Assembly: GCF_014638005.1 (NCBI RefSeq)
Contig: NZ_BMFG01000004.1
Span: forward strand, 243,135 to 307,134
DNA length: 64,000 nt
Direction: 5' to 3'
Origin: Flavobacterium orientale
GTDB taxonomy: Bacteria > Bacteroidota > Bacteroidia > Flavobacteriales > Flavobacteriaceae
Below, piece after piece: positions 27,431-36,225 of the stretch (positions are counted from its first letter, which is position 1; every line of letters starts with the position of its first letter). The notes below the pieces were generated by a model. That model searched no databases. It was not told the DNA's origin and saw only the letters and a list, made by a program, of their open reading frames with translations. Made by a program: the position numbers and the translations under genes.

Positions 27431-27462
27431 GTTTCTGAGGTGCTGAGTTTCTGAGATATTAT
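27431..27462. repeat. octamer array J (upstream of cinA)
   Basis: GTTTCTGA, GGTGCTGA, GTTTCTGA, GATATTAT: three clear 8-bp units and one degenerate. It sits directly before the cinA start; the minus (coding) strand reads TCAGAAAC and is G-poor. The rest of the gap to 27635 is A/T-rich with no other structure seen. Confidence 0.75.
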
Positions 27463-27635
27463 TTGCTAAACTTAGCAACTATTCTAACCCAAACCATGCA
27501 TTAAGCTGGCAGATAAAAAGTAAAAAGCGTAACTAAAAAACCAATTTTTTTGACAAAAAAGGCATCCGGATATACCAATAACTATCGAAATTGCAATAAA
27601 CCTGACTGCATTTTACTTATAGTCAAAATAAATCC

Positions 27636-27980
27636 TTATAGATCGAAATCTTTGTGAATTTCTTTGACCGCTTTGTCAATTTGATCTTCAATACTTTTGA
27701 AAACCTCTTTTATCTCTTTACGTTTACCCTCTCTTTTGGTCCATTCCATCACCAAAAGGTTCTCTTCGTAGGCCACGTTTAATCCTAATAAATCAAGAGT
27801 TGGTTTTATTTTATGAGCATAGCTGTAAGCTAATTTATGGTCTTTATCTTCAATACCCTTTTTGATAAATTTTAAATCTTCAGGAACTTCATTTACAAAA
27901 AGTGTGATGATTTGATATACAAATTCAGGATCATTGTCTGAAAGTGCATAAACCTTGGCCAAATTATAATGTAATGCCAT
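27636..27980 (-). CDS. Hpt (histidine phosphotransfer) domain protein
   Basis: 114 residues, all helical. His56 in SYAHKIKPTLDLLGL is the expected phosphorylated histidine of an Hpt domain, which passes phosphate between receiver domains. No kinase or receiver is adjacent; the FAH-family gene is just 3 bases upstream on the same strand, so the pair is cotranscribed for no obvious functional reason. The hybrid or stand-alone receiver it serves cannot be told from here; the receiver at 4.3 kb is one candidate. Confidence 0.85.
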   Translation of the reverse strand: MALHYNLAKVYALSDNDPEFVYQIITLFVNEVPEDLKFIKKGIEDKDHKLAYSYAHKIKPTLDLLGLNVAYEENLLVMEWTKREGKRKEIKEVFKSIEDQIDKAVKEIHKDFDL

Positions 27981-27983
27981 TTT

Positions 27984-28595
27984 TTATTTTACTTGTATTC
28001 GAAATAATTTTTGTTCTTCTATAAATCCTTCAAGGATATCGTTTGGTTTTACTTTTGCCACACCCTCAGGTGTTCCGGTAAAAATAATGTCGCCAATTTT
28101 GAGTGTAAAAAATTGTGAAACATAAGAAATAAGTTCATCAATTTTCCATAACATATGGCTGGTATTGCCTTTTTGTACTACATTACCGTTATTTCTCAGT
28201 TCAAAATTAATGTTTTCTATGGAATTGAAATTTTTTCTCGATAAAAAGCTACCAATTACCGCTGAACCGTCAAATGCTTTTGCTTTTTCCCAAGGCAATC
28301 CTTTTTCTTTTAATTTAGCTTGTAAATCGCGAGCTGTAAAATCAATTCCTAAACCTATCTCATCATAATAATTCGAAGCAAACTTAGCATCGATGTACTT
28401 TCCAACTTTATTAATTCTCACTAATAGTTCCACTTCATGATGAATATCATCACTAAATTCGGGAATCACAAACGGATGTTGTTTGAGTAAAACCGCACTA
28501 TCTGGTTTTAAAAACACCACAGGCTCATCAGGTCGCTCGTTTTGAAGCTCTTCGATGTGTTTGGTGTAATTTCTTCCAATGCAGATTATTTTCAT
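27984..28595 (-). CDS. fumarylacetoacetate hydrolase family protein (FAHD1-like)
   Basis: 203 residues, a stand-alone FAH domain. Metal-ligand region HHEVELLVRI (around 52-61), GLGIDFTARDLQ and TGTPEGVAKVKPND near the C end. Small members of this type act as acylpyruvases, oxaloacetate decarboxylases or oxaloacetate tautomerases; which one is not determined by the sequence. It starts 5 bases after an array of five 8-bp repeats and runs into the Hpt gene. Confidence 0.9.
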   Translation of the reverse strand: MKIICIGRNYTKHIEELQNERPDEPVVFLKPDSAVLLKQHPFVIPEFSDDIHHEVELLVRINKVGKYIDAKFASNYYDEIGLGIDFTARDLQAKLKEKGLPWEKAKAFDGSAVIGSFLSRKNFNSIENINFELRNNGNVVQKGNTSHMLWKIDELISYVSQFFTLKIGDIIFTGTPEGVAKVKPNDILEGFIEEQKLFRIQVK

Positions 28596-28600
28596 TTTTA

Positions 28601-28640
28601 AGGTGCTGAGGCTCTAAGGTTCTGAGAAACTGAGGGTTAT
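28601..28640. repeat. octamer array K (upstream of FAH gene)
   Basis: Five 8-bp units: AGGTGCTG, AGGCTCTA, AGGTTCTG, AGAAACTG, AGGGTTAT, ending where the exonuclease stop codon begins. The coding strand of the downstream FAH gene is the G-poor one. Confidence 0.85.
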
Positions 28641-29416
28641 TAGGTTAACTTATTATTCAATTTTCTTAATTTAATAGCAGTGAGGACTTTTTTGGTATAT
28701 AATGGAAAATCGGCATTTTGAATCCAACCGAAATAGCCGGGTTCTTCTTCTAATACTTTTTCAACTAAAGCTCCTTTATGTTTTCCAAAGGAAAAAACTT
28801 CCTGTCCATTATCGTTAAGTGCTATGAATCCGGCAAAATCGACTGATTTTTTTCGGGTAGTAAACTCAGAAAGCATTTTCATATCGTTTTCTAATTCAGG
28901 ATAACGTTCTAACTGAGCTTTTAAAATTTCATAAGTGGCCATAGTGTCAGCTTCTGCAGAATGAGCATTTTCCAAACTTTTACCACAATAAAATTTATAT
29001 CCTGCACTAAGAGTCCGTTCTTCCATTTTATGAAAAATGGTTTGAACATCAACTGATACTCTGTTTTTCATATCAAAATCAACTCCGGCACGCAATAATT
29101 CTTCTGCTAATAATGGAATATCAAATCGGTCGGAATTAAAACCGGCTAAATCTGAATCTTTAATCATGTTGTAAACCTGACCGGAAAGTTCTTTAAAAGT
29201 GGGTTCATTCGCTACTTTTTCATCTGTAATTCCGTGAACTTGTGTGGACAAAAAAGGAATTTTCATTTCCGGATTAACCAACCATGTTTTACTTTCCTTA
29301 TTTCCATTTGGAAAAACTTTGAAAATGGAGATTTCAACAATTCTGTCTTTAGCAACATCAACTCCCGTTGTTTCAAGGTCAAAAAAGCAAATTGGTCTGT
29401 TTAATTTAAGTTCCAT
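28640..29416 (-). CDS. DnaQ-like 3'-5' exonuclease
   Basis: 258 residues. DEDDh exonuclease fold: Asp13 and Glu15 in FFDLETTG, Asp in GFNSDRFDIPLL, and the His/Asp pair in NAHSAEADTMATYE. A C-terminal extension of about 70 residues (VFSFGKHKGALVEKVL...FPLYTKKVL) is common in Bacteroidota proteins annotated as 3'-5' exonucleases. It may proofread or process DNA or RNA; a pol III epsilon function is not implied, since no polymerase neighbour is seen. Confidence 0.9.
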   Translation of the reverse strand: MELKLNRPICFFDLETTGVDVAKDRIVEISIFKVFPNGNKESKTWLVNPEMKIPFLSTQVHGITDEKVANEPTFKELSGQVYNMIKDSDLAGFNSDRFDIPLLAEELLRAGVDFDMKNRVSVDVQTIFHKMEERTLSAGYKFYCGKSLENAHSAEADTMATYEILKAQLERYPELENDMKMLSEFTTRKKSVDFAGFIALNDNGQEVFSFGKHKGALVEKVLEEEPGYFGWIQNADFPLYTKKVLTAIKLRKLNNKLT

Positions 29417-29510
29417 TTATAAATTTTAGAAAGGCAAATATAAGAGTTTGACTTTACCTTTGAACGATTGGTTTCTTTTTTTTAGGAGTTTTTTAAGTTT
29501 TTTAAAAGTA

Positions 29511-29546
29511 AAAACCCTTTCAACTTTTTAATCGTGAAAGGGTTTT
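29511..29546 (-). terminator. terminator of the E2 gene
   Basis: A 12-bp perfect stem (AAAACCCTTTCA with its complement), 12-base loop and minus-strand T run, 20 bases after the E2 stop codon. Confidence 0.88.
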
Positions 29547-29566
29547 AAATATGGTTTTGTTATGCT

Positions 29567-30937
29567 TTAAAATTCTCTGTTCTCGCTAAAACCTTCAAGA
29601 TAATCGGCTACTCGTTTCACGAATTGTCCTCCTAATGAACCATCTACCACACGATGATCATAACTGTGTGATAAGAACATTTTGTGACGAATACCTATAT
29701 AATCCCCAGTTGGAGTTTCAATAACAGCCGGAACTTTTCTGATGGCTCCCAAGGCTAAAATCGCTACTTGCGGTTGATTGATAATTGGTGTTCCGAAAAC
29801 GCTACCAAAAGTTCCCACATTGGTAACTGTATACGTTCCGCCTTGAATTTCGTCAGGTTTCAATTGGTTATTTCGAGCACGGTTGGCTAAATCGTTTACT
29901 GTTTTTGTTAAACCGACAAGGTTAAGCATATCTGCATTTTTGATTACAGGAACAATTAAGTTTCCGTTTGGTAATGCAGCAGCCATTCCTAAATTGATGT
30001 TTTTCTTTTTGATGATATAATCGCCTTCAACAGAAATATTAATCATCGGGAAGTCTTTAATGGCTTTTGCCACGGCTTCCATGAATATTGGTGTAAAAGT
30101 TAACTTCTCGCCTTCTCTTTTTTCAAAAGCATCTTTCACTTTATTTCTCCAGTTTACAATATTAGTGACATCTACTTCAATAAACGACTGCACGTGAGCA
30201 GAAGTTTGCTTGGATGTGGTCATATATCCGGAAATCAATTTTCTCATACGATCCATTTCGATGATTTCGTCTTGACCGTTTACGGAAACCGGAATTTTTT
30301 TCTCTGGAGTTGATTCTGCTTTTGGAGTTTCTGTTTTAGATGTTTCAACTTTTACTTCCGATTTTGGAGTTTCGGCAATAGCAGCTGCTGGTTTTGGAGC
30401 CGCAACAAGTTGATTAGCTCTATCTTTTACGTAAGACAAAATATCATCTTTGGTTACACGACCTTCTTTTCCTGAACCGTTTATTTTTTCTAATTCGGAG
30501 ATGGAAACACCTTCTTCTTTAGCAATATTTTTTACTAATGGCGAAAAGAATTTTTCTGATGAAGAAAAATCCACTGCCGCCGGCTCAACGGGTTGTACAA
30601 TTTCGTTGGCAACTTCAATTGTTTTCTCGATTTCTTTAACCACTTCAACAATTGGAGTTTCTTCAACAACTGGCGATGCTACCGGAGCATTACCTCCTTC
30701 TGTATCAATAATAGCAATAGTTTGCCCTACTTGAACAACATCATCCACCTGAAATAGAATCTCCACCAATGTACCTGAAACTTCAGATGGAACTTCGCTA
30801 TCAACTTTGTCAGTAGCTATTTCCAAGACAGCTTCATCGGCTTCGATTTTCTCTCCAACTTTTTTAAGCCAATTGGTAATTGTTGCTTCGGCAACACTTT
30901 CACCCATTTTGGGCAATTTCAATTCAAATTTTGCCAT
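29567..30937 (-). CDS. 2-oxo acid dehydrogenase complex E2 (dihydrolipoamide acyltransferase)
   Basis: 456 residues: lipoyl domain with Lys44 in ATDKVDSE, an Ala/Pro/Glu linker, a peripheral-subunit-binding domain (about 130-168; LVKNIAKEEGVSI...GKEGRVTKDDIL), a second Pro/Ala/Thr linker and the catalytic acyltransferase domain with His428-x3-Asp432-Gly in YDHRVVDG. The sequence resembles the single-lipoyl E2 of branched-chain or general 2-oxo acid dehydrogenases of flavobacteria rather than the pyruvate E2. E1 and E3 genes are not in the window, so the substrate is not settled. Confidence 0.92.
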   Translation of the reverse strand: MAKFELKLPKMGESVAEATITNWLKKVGEKIEADEAVLEIATDKVDSEVPSEVSGTLVEILFQVDDVVQVGQTIAIIDTEGGNAPVASPVVEETPIVEVVKEIEKTIEVANEIVQPVEPAAVDFSSSEKFFSPLVKNIAKEEGVSISELEKINGSGKEGRVTKDDILSYVKDRANQLVAAPKPAAAIAETPKSEVKVETSKTETPKAESTPEKKIPVSVNGQDEIIEMDRMRKLISGYMTTSKQTSAHVQSFIEVDVTNIVNWRNKVKDAFEKREGEKLTFTPIFMEAVAKAIKDFPMINISVEGDYIIKKKNINLGMAAALPNGNLIVPVIKNADMLNLVGLTKTVNDLANRARNNQLKPDEIQGGTYTVTNVGTFGSVFGTPIINQPQVAILALGAIRKVPAVIETPTGDYIGIRHKMFLSHSYDHRVVDGSLGGQFVKRVADYLEGFSENREF

Positions 30938-31083
30938 ATCTTTAACCTAAAGGTTTATTTCTTGTTTCAGTTTGCGAAATTACTAAAAAAAGGATTGATT
31001 TTTATAATTATCAATAATTTTATTCAACTTCAAAAGTCAATTGCAATGTCAATGTCAAAAGTCAATTACAATATCAAATTCAA
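30938..31083. other. A/T-rich gap with CAA-type simple repeats
   Basis: Between the E2 start and the glycosyltransferase stop. Two 19-base near-repeats (TCAAAAGTCAATTGCAATG at 31030-31048 and a two-base variant at 31055-31073) occur within a run of TCAA-type words. No gene or promoter with both elements was found. Confidence 0.5.
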
Positions 31084-31118
31084 AAATCAAATTCTGCAAT
31101 CTTCAATCTTCATAACTT
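31084..31118. repeat. heptamer array E (3' end of glycosyltransferase)
   Basis: Units AAATCAA, ATTCTGC, AATCTTC, AATCTTC, ATAACTT: two exact and three degenerate 7-bp copies. The glycosyltransferase stop codon at 31087 lies in the array, so its last ten codons are repeat-derived. Confidence 0.5.
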
Positions 31119-32265
31119 CTCCCCTGTCGTTGCTGCTGTTGCTTCCAATCATAAAATTACTTTGATTGGGGATAATTTTGAATGTTACTTTTTCACTTTT
31201 ACATGATTCCATTACGGAAATGATTTTTGAATAAGGTATATCGTTCTGATCAAAAATGATTTCAATGTTTGAATTTATTCCTTTTAAAAGCGAAGGTAAT
31301 TCATTTTTAAAGGAGGTTGTAAGCTGTTTGATATTTTTTCCTAACAATTTTTCAAGTTTTTCTTTTAATAACTCATTTTGAGATATTAAAAAATAATTCT
31401 CAATTCGTCTTTTTGATTCTGATGTTTTATTTTTCTTTAAAAAAGCAAAAAAGAAACTGCCAACTTTCATAAAAACACTAAAAAAAGCTGATTTTTTGAA
31501 ATGTTTGGTATAAAAATAATCCATTGCCTCTTGAAATCGTTTCATATAGGTTTCGTCTTTCACGGTACTTTCGCCTTTGTAATGAATGACGGTGGTTTCG
31601 GCAAAATAATAATTGGTTTTATTTTTTTTCAACACCATATAACTCAAATCAATATCATCGGAATACATAAAACAATTTTCATCAAATCCGCCTACTTCAT
31701 TGTATAAATCACGTTTCATTAGCATAAAAGCTCCCACCAAAATTTCTACTTTTCCGGATTGATTTTCAGTTAAATGCTGAGCATAATATTGATTAAATAA
31801 TTGAGCTTTCGGAAAAATTTTATACAACCCGAAGATTTTTGTAAACGCCACCCAAGGTGTTGGAATGCCGCGTTTGCTCTCGGGGAGGAAATTTCCGGTG
31901 CCGTCAATTAACTTACAACCGATTATTCCGAGTTGCGGGTTGCGGATTGCGGGTTGAGAGTTCAGAATTTTGGTAAAAGTATCTTCTGCCACTACGGTGT
32001 CGGGATTGAGAATGCAGAGGTATTCGCCTTTTGCTTCGGCTACTCCTATGTTATTTCCTTTTGGAAAACCGGTGTTTTCTTTGTTTTCAATGAGTTTGAT
32101 GTGTGGAAAACGGGTTTTCATCATTTGACAACTATCGTCGGATGAATTGTTATCAATCACAATTATTTCGCCGTCAACGTGTTGCAAAGCGTCTTGAACA
32201 CTGAGCACACATTGTTCGAGGAAATAGCGAACATTGTAATTAAGGATGATGACGGATAGTTGCAT
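31087..32265 (-). CDS. family 2 glycosyltransferase
   Basis: 392 residues. GT2 (GT-A fold) start LSVIILNYNVRYFLEQC, IDNNSSDDS, NTGFPKGNNIG, the metal-binding acidic motif in LNPDTVV, and the acceptor-side GGFDENCFMYSDDIDLSYM, a set typical of rhamnosyl-type transferases. The C-terminal ~150 residues are a charged extension of unknown role. It probably adds a sugar to a surface polysaccharide or lipid. Two 7-bp repeat arrays are in the gene: one encodes LNSQPAIRNPQ in a loop after the acidic motif, the other forms the C-terminus. No sugar cluster surrounds it. Confidence 0.9.
   Translation of the reverse strand: MQLSVIILNYNVRYFLEQCVLSVQDALQHVDGEIIVIDNNSSDDSCQMMKTRFPHIKLIENKENTGFPKGNNIGVAEAKGEYLCILNPDTVVAEDTFTKILNSQPAIRNPQLGIIGCKLIDGTGNFLPESKRGIPTPWVAFTKIFGLYKIFPKAQLFNQYYAQHLTENQSGKVEILVGAFMLMKRDLYNEVGGFDENCFMYSDDIDLSYMVLKKNKTNYYFAETTVIHYKGESTVKDETYMKRFQEAMDYFYTKHFKKSAFFSVFMKVGSFFFAFLKKNKTSESKRRIENYFLISQNELLKEKLEKLLGKNIKQLTTSFKNELPSLLKGINSNIEIIFDQNDIPYSKIISVMESCKSEKVTFKIIPNQSNFMIGSNSSNDRGEVMKIEDCRI
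31932..31966. repeat. heptamer array F (in glycosyltransferase)
   Basis: Five 7-bp units: GTTGCGG, GTTGCGG, ATTGCGG, GTTGAGA, GTTCAGA. The coding strand reads CCGCAAC and encodes a Ser/Gln/Pro/Asn loop. Confidence 0.9.
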
Positions 32266-32667
32266 AGGGCAAATTTACAGCATCTTATTTAAATCTATCG
32301 GATTTTTTATATTGTTCAAAAAAACAAATAATAAAATGATATTTATTCATCGCTATGTTAATTTCATCTATTTAAAATTGTAAGTCCATGGCAACTCCAT
32401 AGTAATCCCATAGTAATCCCATAGTAATCCCATAGTAAAGCCATAGTTGTGGTACCCCCACCCTTCATCCAACCACTAACACAAAGAGAATGAAAATTGA
32501 AATACATATATAATGTTTGGATAATGAAAAAACATTCATAAAATTACAAAAAAAGAGAGCTATTTATAGTTTGCATTTTAAAAACATTGTCCGTGTGAAG
32601 GTAAAAAACTACTTTTGCCTTTTAAAAACCTCTGATTAATTGGCAAAATGCCACATCCTCACATTTC
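32266..32667. other. 402-base gap with an 11-bp tandem repeat
   Basis: Non-coding between divergent genes. Six degenerate 11-bp units occupy 32385-32450 (core CCCATAGTAAT). The rest is A/T-rich. No exact TTG-N19-TAnnTTTG promoter was identified for either flanking gene. Confidence 0.6.
32385..32450. repeat. undecamer array N
   Basis: Six 11-bp units: TCCATGGCAAC, TCCATAGTAAT, CCCATAGTAAT twice, CCCATAGTAAA, GCCATAGTTGT. On the minus strand each reads CTATGG or similar, the same core as the arrays near 58 kb. Confidence 0.9.
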
Positions 32668-34527
32668 ATGAATTACCTTTCAGTAGAAAATATATCTAAA
32701 TCCTTCGGCGAACGCGTGTTGTTTGACAATATTTCGTTTGGCATTAACAAAGACCAGAAAATTGCTTTTATTGCAAAAAATGGTTCGGGAAAAACAACCA
32801 TTATGAACATCATTAATGGTTTTGATGAACCGGATACAGGTCAGGTTGTGGTTCGAAAAAATATCCGAATGGCTTTTCTATCGCAAAAAAATGAGTTGCA
32901 AGATGAGTTGACGATTGAAGAAAGCATTTTTGCCAGCGATAATGAAACGTTGAAAGTGATTGAGCAGTATGAAAAAGCGTTGGAAAACCCTGAAAATGAA
33001 GAAGCGTATCAAAAAGCGTTTGATTTAATGGACCAACACAATGCCTGGGATTTTGAAACACAATTCAAGCAAATTTTGTTTAAATTGAAGTTGGAAGATT
33101 TTAAATTGAAAGTCAAAAGTCTTTCGGGTGGACAGAAAAAAAGACTTTCCTTGGCGATAATTTTGATTAATCGACCGGATTTGTTAATTCTGGATGAGCC
33201 TACAAACCACTTAGATTTGGAGATGATTGAATGGTTGGAAAGTTATTTTGCCAAAGAAAATATCACGTTGTTTATGGTAACTCACGACCGTTTCTTTTTG
33301 GAACGTGTTTGTAATGAAATCATCGAATTAGACAACGGAAAATTATATCAATACAAAGGAAATTATTCCTATTATTTAGAGAAAAAAGAAGAACGAATTG
33401 CTTCTGAAAATGCAAGTATTGACAAAGCACAGAATCTTTTTGTGAAAGAATTAGCTTGGATGCGTCGTCAACCGAAGGCGAGAACTACCAAATCGAAATC
33501 TCGTCAGGATGATTTTTATGTGATTAAGGAAAAAGCCGAGAGTCGCCGAAAAGAAAATGTGGTCGAGCTTGAAATCAATATGGAAAGAATGGGAAGCAAG
33601 ATTATTGAGCTTCATAAACTATATAAAAAATTCAAAGACCGAGTGATTCTTGAGAATTTTTCGTATGATTTTCAGCGTGGCGAACGCATTGGAATTATTG
33701 GAAAAAACGGAACAGGAAAATCGACTTTTTTAAACATTTTGACCAAAACGATGTTGCCCGATGCCGGAAAAGTGGTGATTGGCGAAACGATTAAAGTTGG
33801 TTATTATACACAAAGCGGCATCAACCCAAAACCAGGTCAGAAAGTAATTGATATTATTAAGGAGTACGGTGAATATATTCCGCTCACGAAAGGGAAAATT
33901 ATTTCGGCTTCACAATTGCTGGAACGTTTTCTTTTTGATGCGAAAAAGCAATATGATTTTGTAGAAAAATTGAGTGGTGGCGAATTAAAACGCCTGTATT
34001 TATGTACGGTTTTGATTCAGAATCCGAACTTTTTGATTTTGGATGAGCCAACGAATGATTTAGACATCGTAACGTTGAATGTTTTGGAAAGCTTTTTACT
34101 GGATTTTCCCGGATGTTTGCTAGTGGTTTCTCATGATCGTTATTTTATGGATAAAATCGTAGATCATTTATTTGTATTTAGAGGCGAAGGTGAAATTGAA
34201 GATTTTCCAGGTAATTATTCCGATTTCAGAGCGTATGAAGACAGTGCCGATGTTGCCTTGAAAGAAGAAAACAAAGCCGATAAAAAAGCTTGGAAACAAA
34301 ATAATCCGGTTGGAAATTTATCGTTTAACGAACAAAAAGAATTTCAGAAAATTGAACGAGAAATCAAAGATTTGGAATTTGAGAAAAAGCAAATCGAACA
34401 ATTATTTGCTGATGGAAAAGTAACTGATGATGCAATTGAGAAAAAAGCGAATGAGTTGCAAGTGATTATAAAGAAATTGGAAGAAAAGGAAGAACGGTGG
34501 TTTGAACTTTCTTCGAAAATTGAGTAA
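32668..34527 (+). CDS. ABC-F family ATPase (Uup-like)
   Basis: 619 residues with two ABC domains and no membrane segment. Walker A: AKNGSGKTT (about 36-44) and GKNGTGKST (about 349-357); signatures LSGGQKKRLSL and LSGGELKRLYL; Walker B LLILDEPTNHLDLEM and LILDEPTNDLDIVT. A linker of about 80 residues between domains includes the positively charged PKARTTKSKSRQDDF segment, and a C-terminal coiled coil (about 545-619) is typical of Uup. ABC-F proteins act on the ribosome during translation. Class-level assignment is firm; the exact subfamily is less so. Confidence 0.92.
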   Translation: MNYLSVENISKSFGERVLFDNISFGINKDQKIAFIAKNGSGKTTIMNIINGFDEPDTGQVVVRKNIRMAFLSQKNELQDELTIEESIFASDNETLKVIEQYEKALENPENEEAYQKAFDLMDQHNAWDFETQFKQILFKLKLEDFKLKVKSLSGGQKKRLSLAIILINRPDLLILDEPTNHLDLEMIEWLESYFAKENITLFMVTHDRFFLERVCNEIIELDNGKLYQYKGNYSYYLEKKEERIASENASIDKAQNLFVKELAWMRRQPKARTTKSKSRQDDFYVIKEKAESRRKENVVELEINMERMGSKIIELHKLYKKFKDRVILENFSYDFQRGERIGIIGKNGTGKSTFLNILTKTMLPDAGKVVIGETIKVGYYTQSGINPKPGQKVIDIIKEYGEYIPLTKGKIISASQLLERFLFDAKKQYDFVEKLSGGELKRLYLCTVLIQNPNFLILDEPTNDLDIVTLNVLESFLLDFPGCLLVVSHDRYFMDKIVDHLFVFRGEGEIEDFPGNYSDFRAYEDSADVALKEENKADKKAWKQNNPVGNLSFNEQKEFQKIEREIKDLEFEKKQIEQLFADGKVTDDAIEKKANELQVIIKKLEEKEERWFELSSKIE

Positions 34528-34531
34528 TTTA

Positions 34532-34587
34532 GCTCGCAAAGACGAAGAGTCGCCAAGAAAAACTGCGTCTTTGCGACTTTGCGAGAA
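34532..34587. repeat. octamer array L with hairpin, directly before a start codon
   Basis: Seven degenerate 8-bp words from 34532, the last two TGCGACTT and TGCGAGAA, abutting the ATG at 34588. CGCAAAGACG (34535-34544) is the reverse complement of CGTCTTTGCG (34566-34575), so the transcript could form a hairpin that covers the ribosome-binding region. Confidence 0.7.
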
Positions 34588-35409
34588 ATGATACAAATTA
34601 TAAAATCATACCTGAATTTCCTATGGAACTCCAAAAATCAACACGGAGTTCACTCTCCATTTGTATTTGATTTGGTGACGAAATGTTTTTATGATGAAAA
34701 GAAATATCCCGAATATTCCATTTTACAAGATTATCGAAATTCACTTTTAGCAAACAAAAACACGATTGAAGTAACCGATTTTGGTGTCGGTTCACGAGTA
34801 TTTAAAAGCAATAAAAGAGCCATCAATCAAATTGCAAAAAATGCCGGAATTTCTCCGAAAAGAGCAGAATTAATGTTTAGAATTACGAACTATTTTCAAC
34901 CGGAAAGTGTTTTAGAAATAGGAACTTCGTTGGGATTGGCTACAATTGCTCTTTCGTTGGGAAATAAAAATTCGAAAATAATTACGTTAGAAGGATGTCC
35001 ACAAACAATGGCAATTGCAAAAAATCAATGTCAATTACAAAATTTAAATAATGTTGAATTTGTAAACACAAAATTTGAAGACTTTTTGACAACTGATAAC
35101 CGACAACCAACAACTTACAACTTTATTTACTTTGACGGAAATCATTCTAAAAAAGCAACCTTAGACTACTTTGAACGTTTATTACCAACCATTTTAAACA
35201 ATTCGGTATGGATTTTCGATGACATTCATTGGTCAAAAGACATGGAGGAAGCTTGGGAAATAATTAAAAGTCATCCAAAAGTTACCGTTACAATTGATAC
35301 CTTTCAATGGGGGATTGTATTTTTTAGAAAAGAACAAGTGAAAGAGCATTTCATCATCAACCCAAATAAAAACATCAGTTCTTATATTTTTGAACGAATT
35401 AGGATTTAA
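34588..35409 (+). CDS. class I SAM-dependent methyltransferase (O-methyltransferase-like)
   Basis: 273 residues from ATG 34588; a TTG three codons earlier lies in a repeat and is rejected. SAM-binding motif [17 protein letters not shown], motif II-like IITLEGCP, and the acidic [17 protein letters not shown] that resembles catechol-type O-methyltransferases. Target unknown. A 35-bp heptamer array encodes [10 protein letters not shown] in the loop before the FIYFDG strand. The gene thus has repeat arrays before (34548-34587), inside (35089-35123) and after it (35453-35487). Confidence 0.85.
   Translation: MIQIIKSYLNFLWNSKNQHGVHSPFVFDLVTKCFYDEKKYPEYSILQDYRNSLLANKNTIEVTDFGVGSRVFKSNKRAINQIAKNAGISPKRAELMFRITNYFQPESVLEIGTSLGLATIALSLGNKNSKIITLEGCPQTMAIAKNQCQLQNLNNVEFVNTKFEDFLTTDNRQPTTYNFIYFDGNHSKKATLDYFERLLPTILNNSVWIFDDIHWSKDMEEAWEIIKSHPKVTVTIDTFQWGIVFFRKEQVKEHFIINPNKNISSYIFERIRI
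35089..35123. repeat. heptamer array G (in methyltransferase)
   Basis: Five 7-bp units: ACAACTG, ATAACCG, ACAACCA, ACAACTT, ACAACTT. The coding strand is G-poor. Confidence 0.9.
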
Positions 35410-35452
35410 TTTGTAACAAAGTCCGATTTTTTTCTACTTATAAGAAAATTAT

Positions 35453-35487
35453 AATTTCTGAATTCAAATTTCTAAATTCTCAATTAA
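35453..35487. repeat. heptamer array H (directly before ABC ATPase)
   Basis: Five 7-bp units: AATTTCT, GAATTCA, AATTTCT, AAATTCT, CAATTAA, ending two bases before the ATG at 35490. Confidence 0.8.
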
Positions 35488-35489
35488 AC

Positions 35490-36179
35490 ATGGCAAATCC
35501 ATTAATTAAAATAACCAATCTAAAACGAGACTTTGTTTTGGGAAGTGAAATCATTTATGTTTTAAAAGGCATTGATTTAGAAATTAATAAAGGGGAATAT
35601 GTGGCGTTAATGGGTCCATCGGGATCAGGAAAGTCAACGTTAATGAATCTTTTAGGTTGTTTGGATACACCAACTTCCGGATCTTATATTTTGAATGGAA
35701 AAGATGTGAGCCAAATGGATGATGATGAACTGGCAGATATCCGAAATACAGAAATTGGTTTTGTTTTTCAAACTTTTAATTTAATGCCAAGAACAACAGC
35801 ATTAGACAATGTAGCTTTACCTATGGTTTATGCCGGATTTTCAAAATCAGATAGAAATATAAGAGCCACTGAGGTACTAACTCAAGTTGGACTTTCGGAC
35901 AGAATGGATCACAAACCCAACGAATTATCAGGTGGTCAAAGACAACGTGTTGCTGTTGCAAGAGCGTTAGTAAACAAACCTTCTATTATTCTTGCTGATG
36001 AACCAACCGGTAATTTAGATAGCAAAACATCCGAAGAAATCATGAATTTATTTAATGAAATTCATGCTAACGGAAACACTGTCATTGTTGTAACACACGA
36101 AGAAGATATTGCTGCTCATGCCCACAGAATTATTAGATTGCGTGATGGGTTGGTTGAAAAAGATGAAAAAGTAAAATAA
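35490..36179 (+). CDS. MacB/LolD-type ABC transporter ATPase
   Basis: 229 residues. Walker [10 protein letters not shown] (about 42-50), Q loop [18 protein letters not shown], signature [15 protein letters not shown], Walker [16 protein letters not shown], switch His in VTHEED. The MacB/LolD family drives extraction or export of lipoproteins, peptides or other substrates with a FtsX-like permease. No permease is next to it here, so its partner is encoded elsewhere. The start region is occupied by a heptamer array instead of a recognisable ribosome-binding site. Confidence 0.92.
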   Translation: MANPLIKITNLKRDFVLGSEIIYVLKGIDLEINKGEYVALMGPSGSGKSTLMNLLGCLDTPTSGSYILNGKDVSQMDDDELADIRNTEIGFVFQTFNLMPRTTALDNVALPMVYAGFSKSDRNIRATEVLTQVGLSDRMDHKPNELSGGQRQRVAVARALVNKPSIILADEPTGNLDSKTSEEIMNLFNEIHANGNTVIVVTHEEDIAAHAHRIIRLRDGLVEKDEKVK

Positions 36180-36195
36180 TAAACTTCCATTTTTG

Positions 36196-36203
36196 TAACT
36201 TTG
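36196..36203 (+). promoter_or_regulatory. -7 box before the small membrane gene
   Basis: TAACTTTG, an exact TAnnTTTG match, 22 bases before the ATG at 36226. No good -33 box is visible. Confidence 0.55.
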
Positions 36204-36225
36204 TTTACATCGTTACAATCCAATT

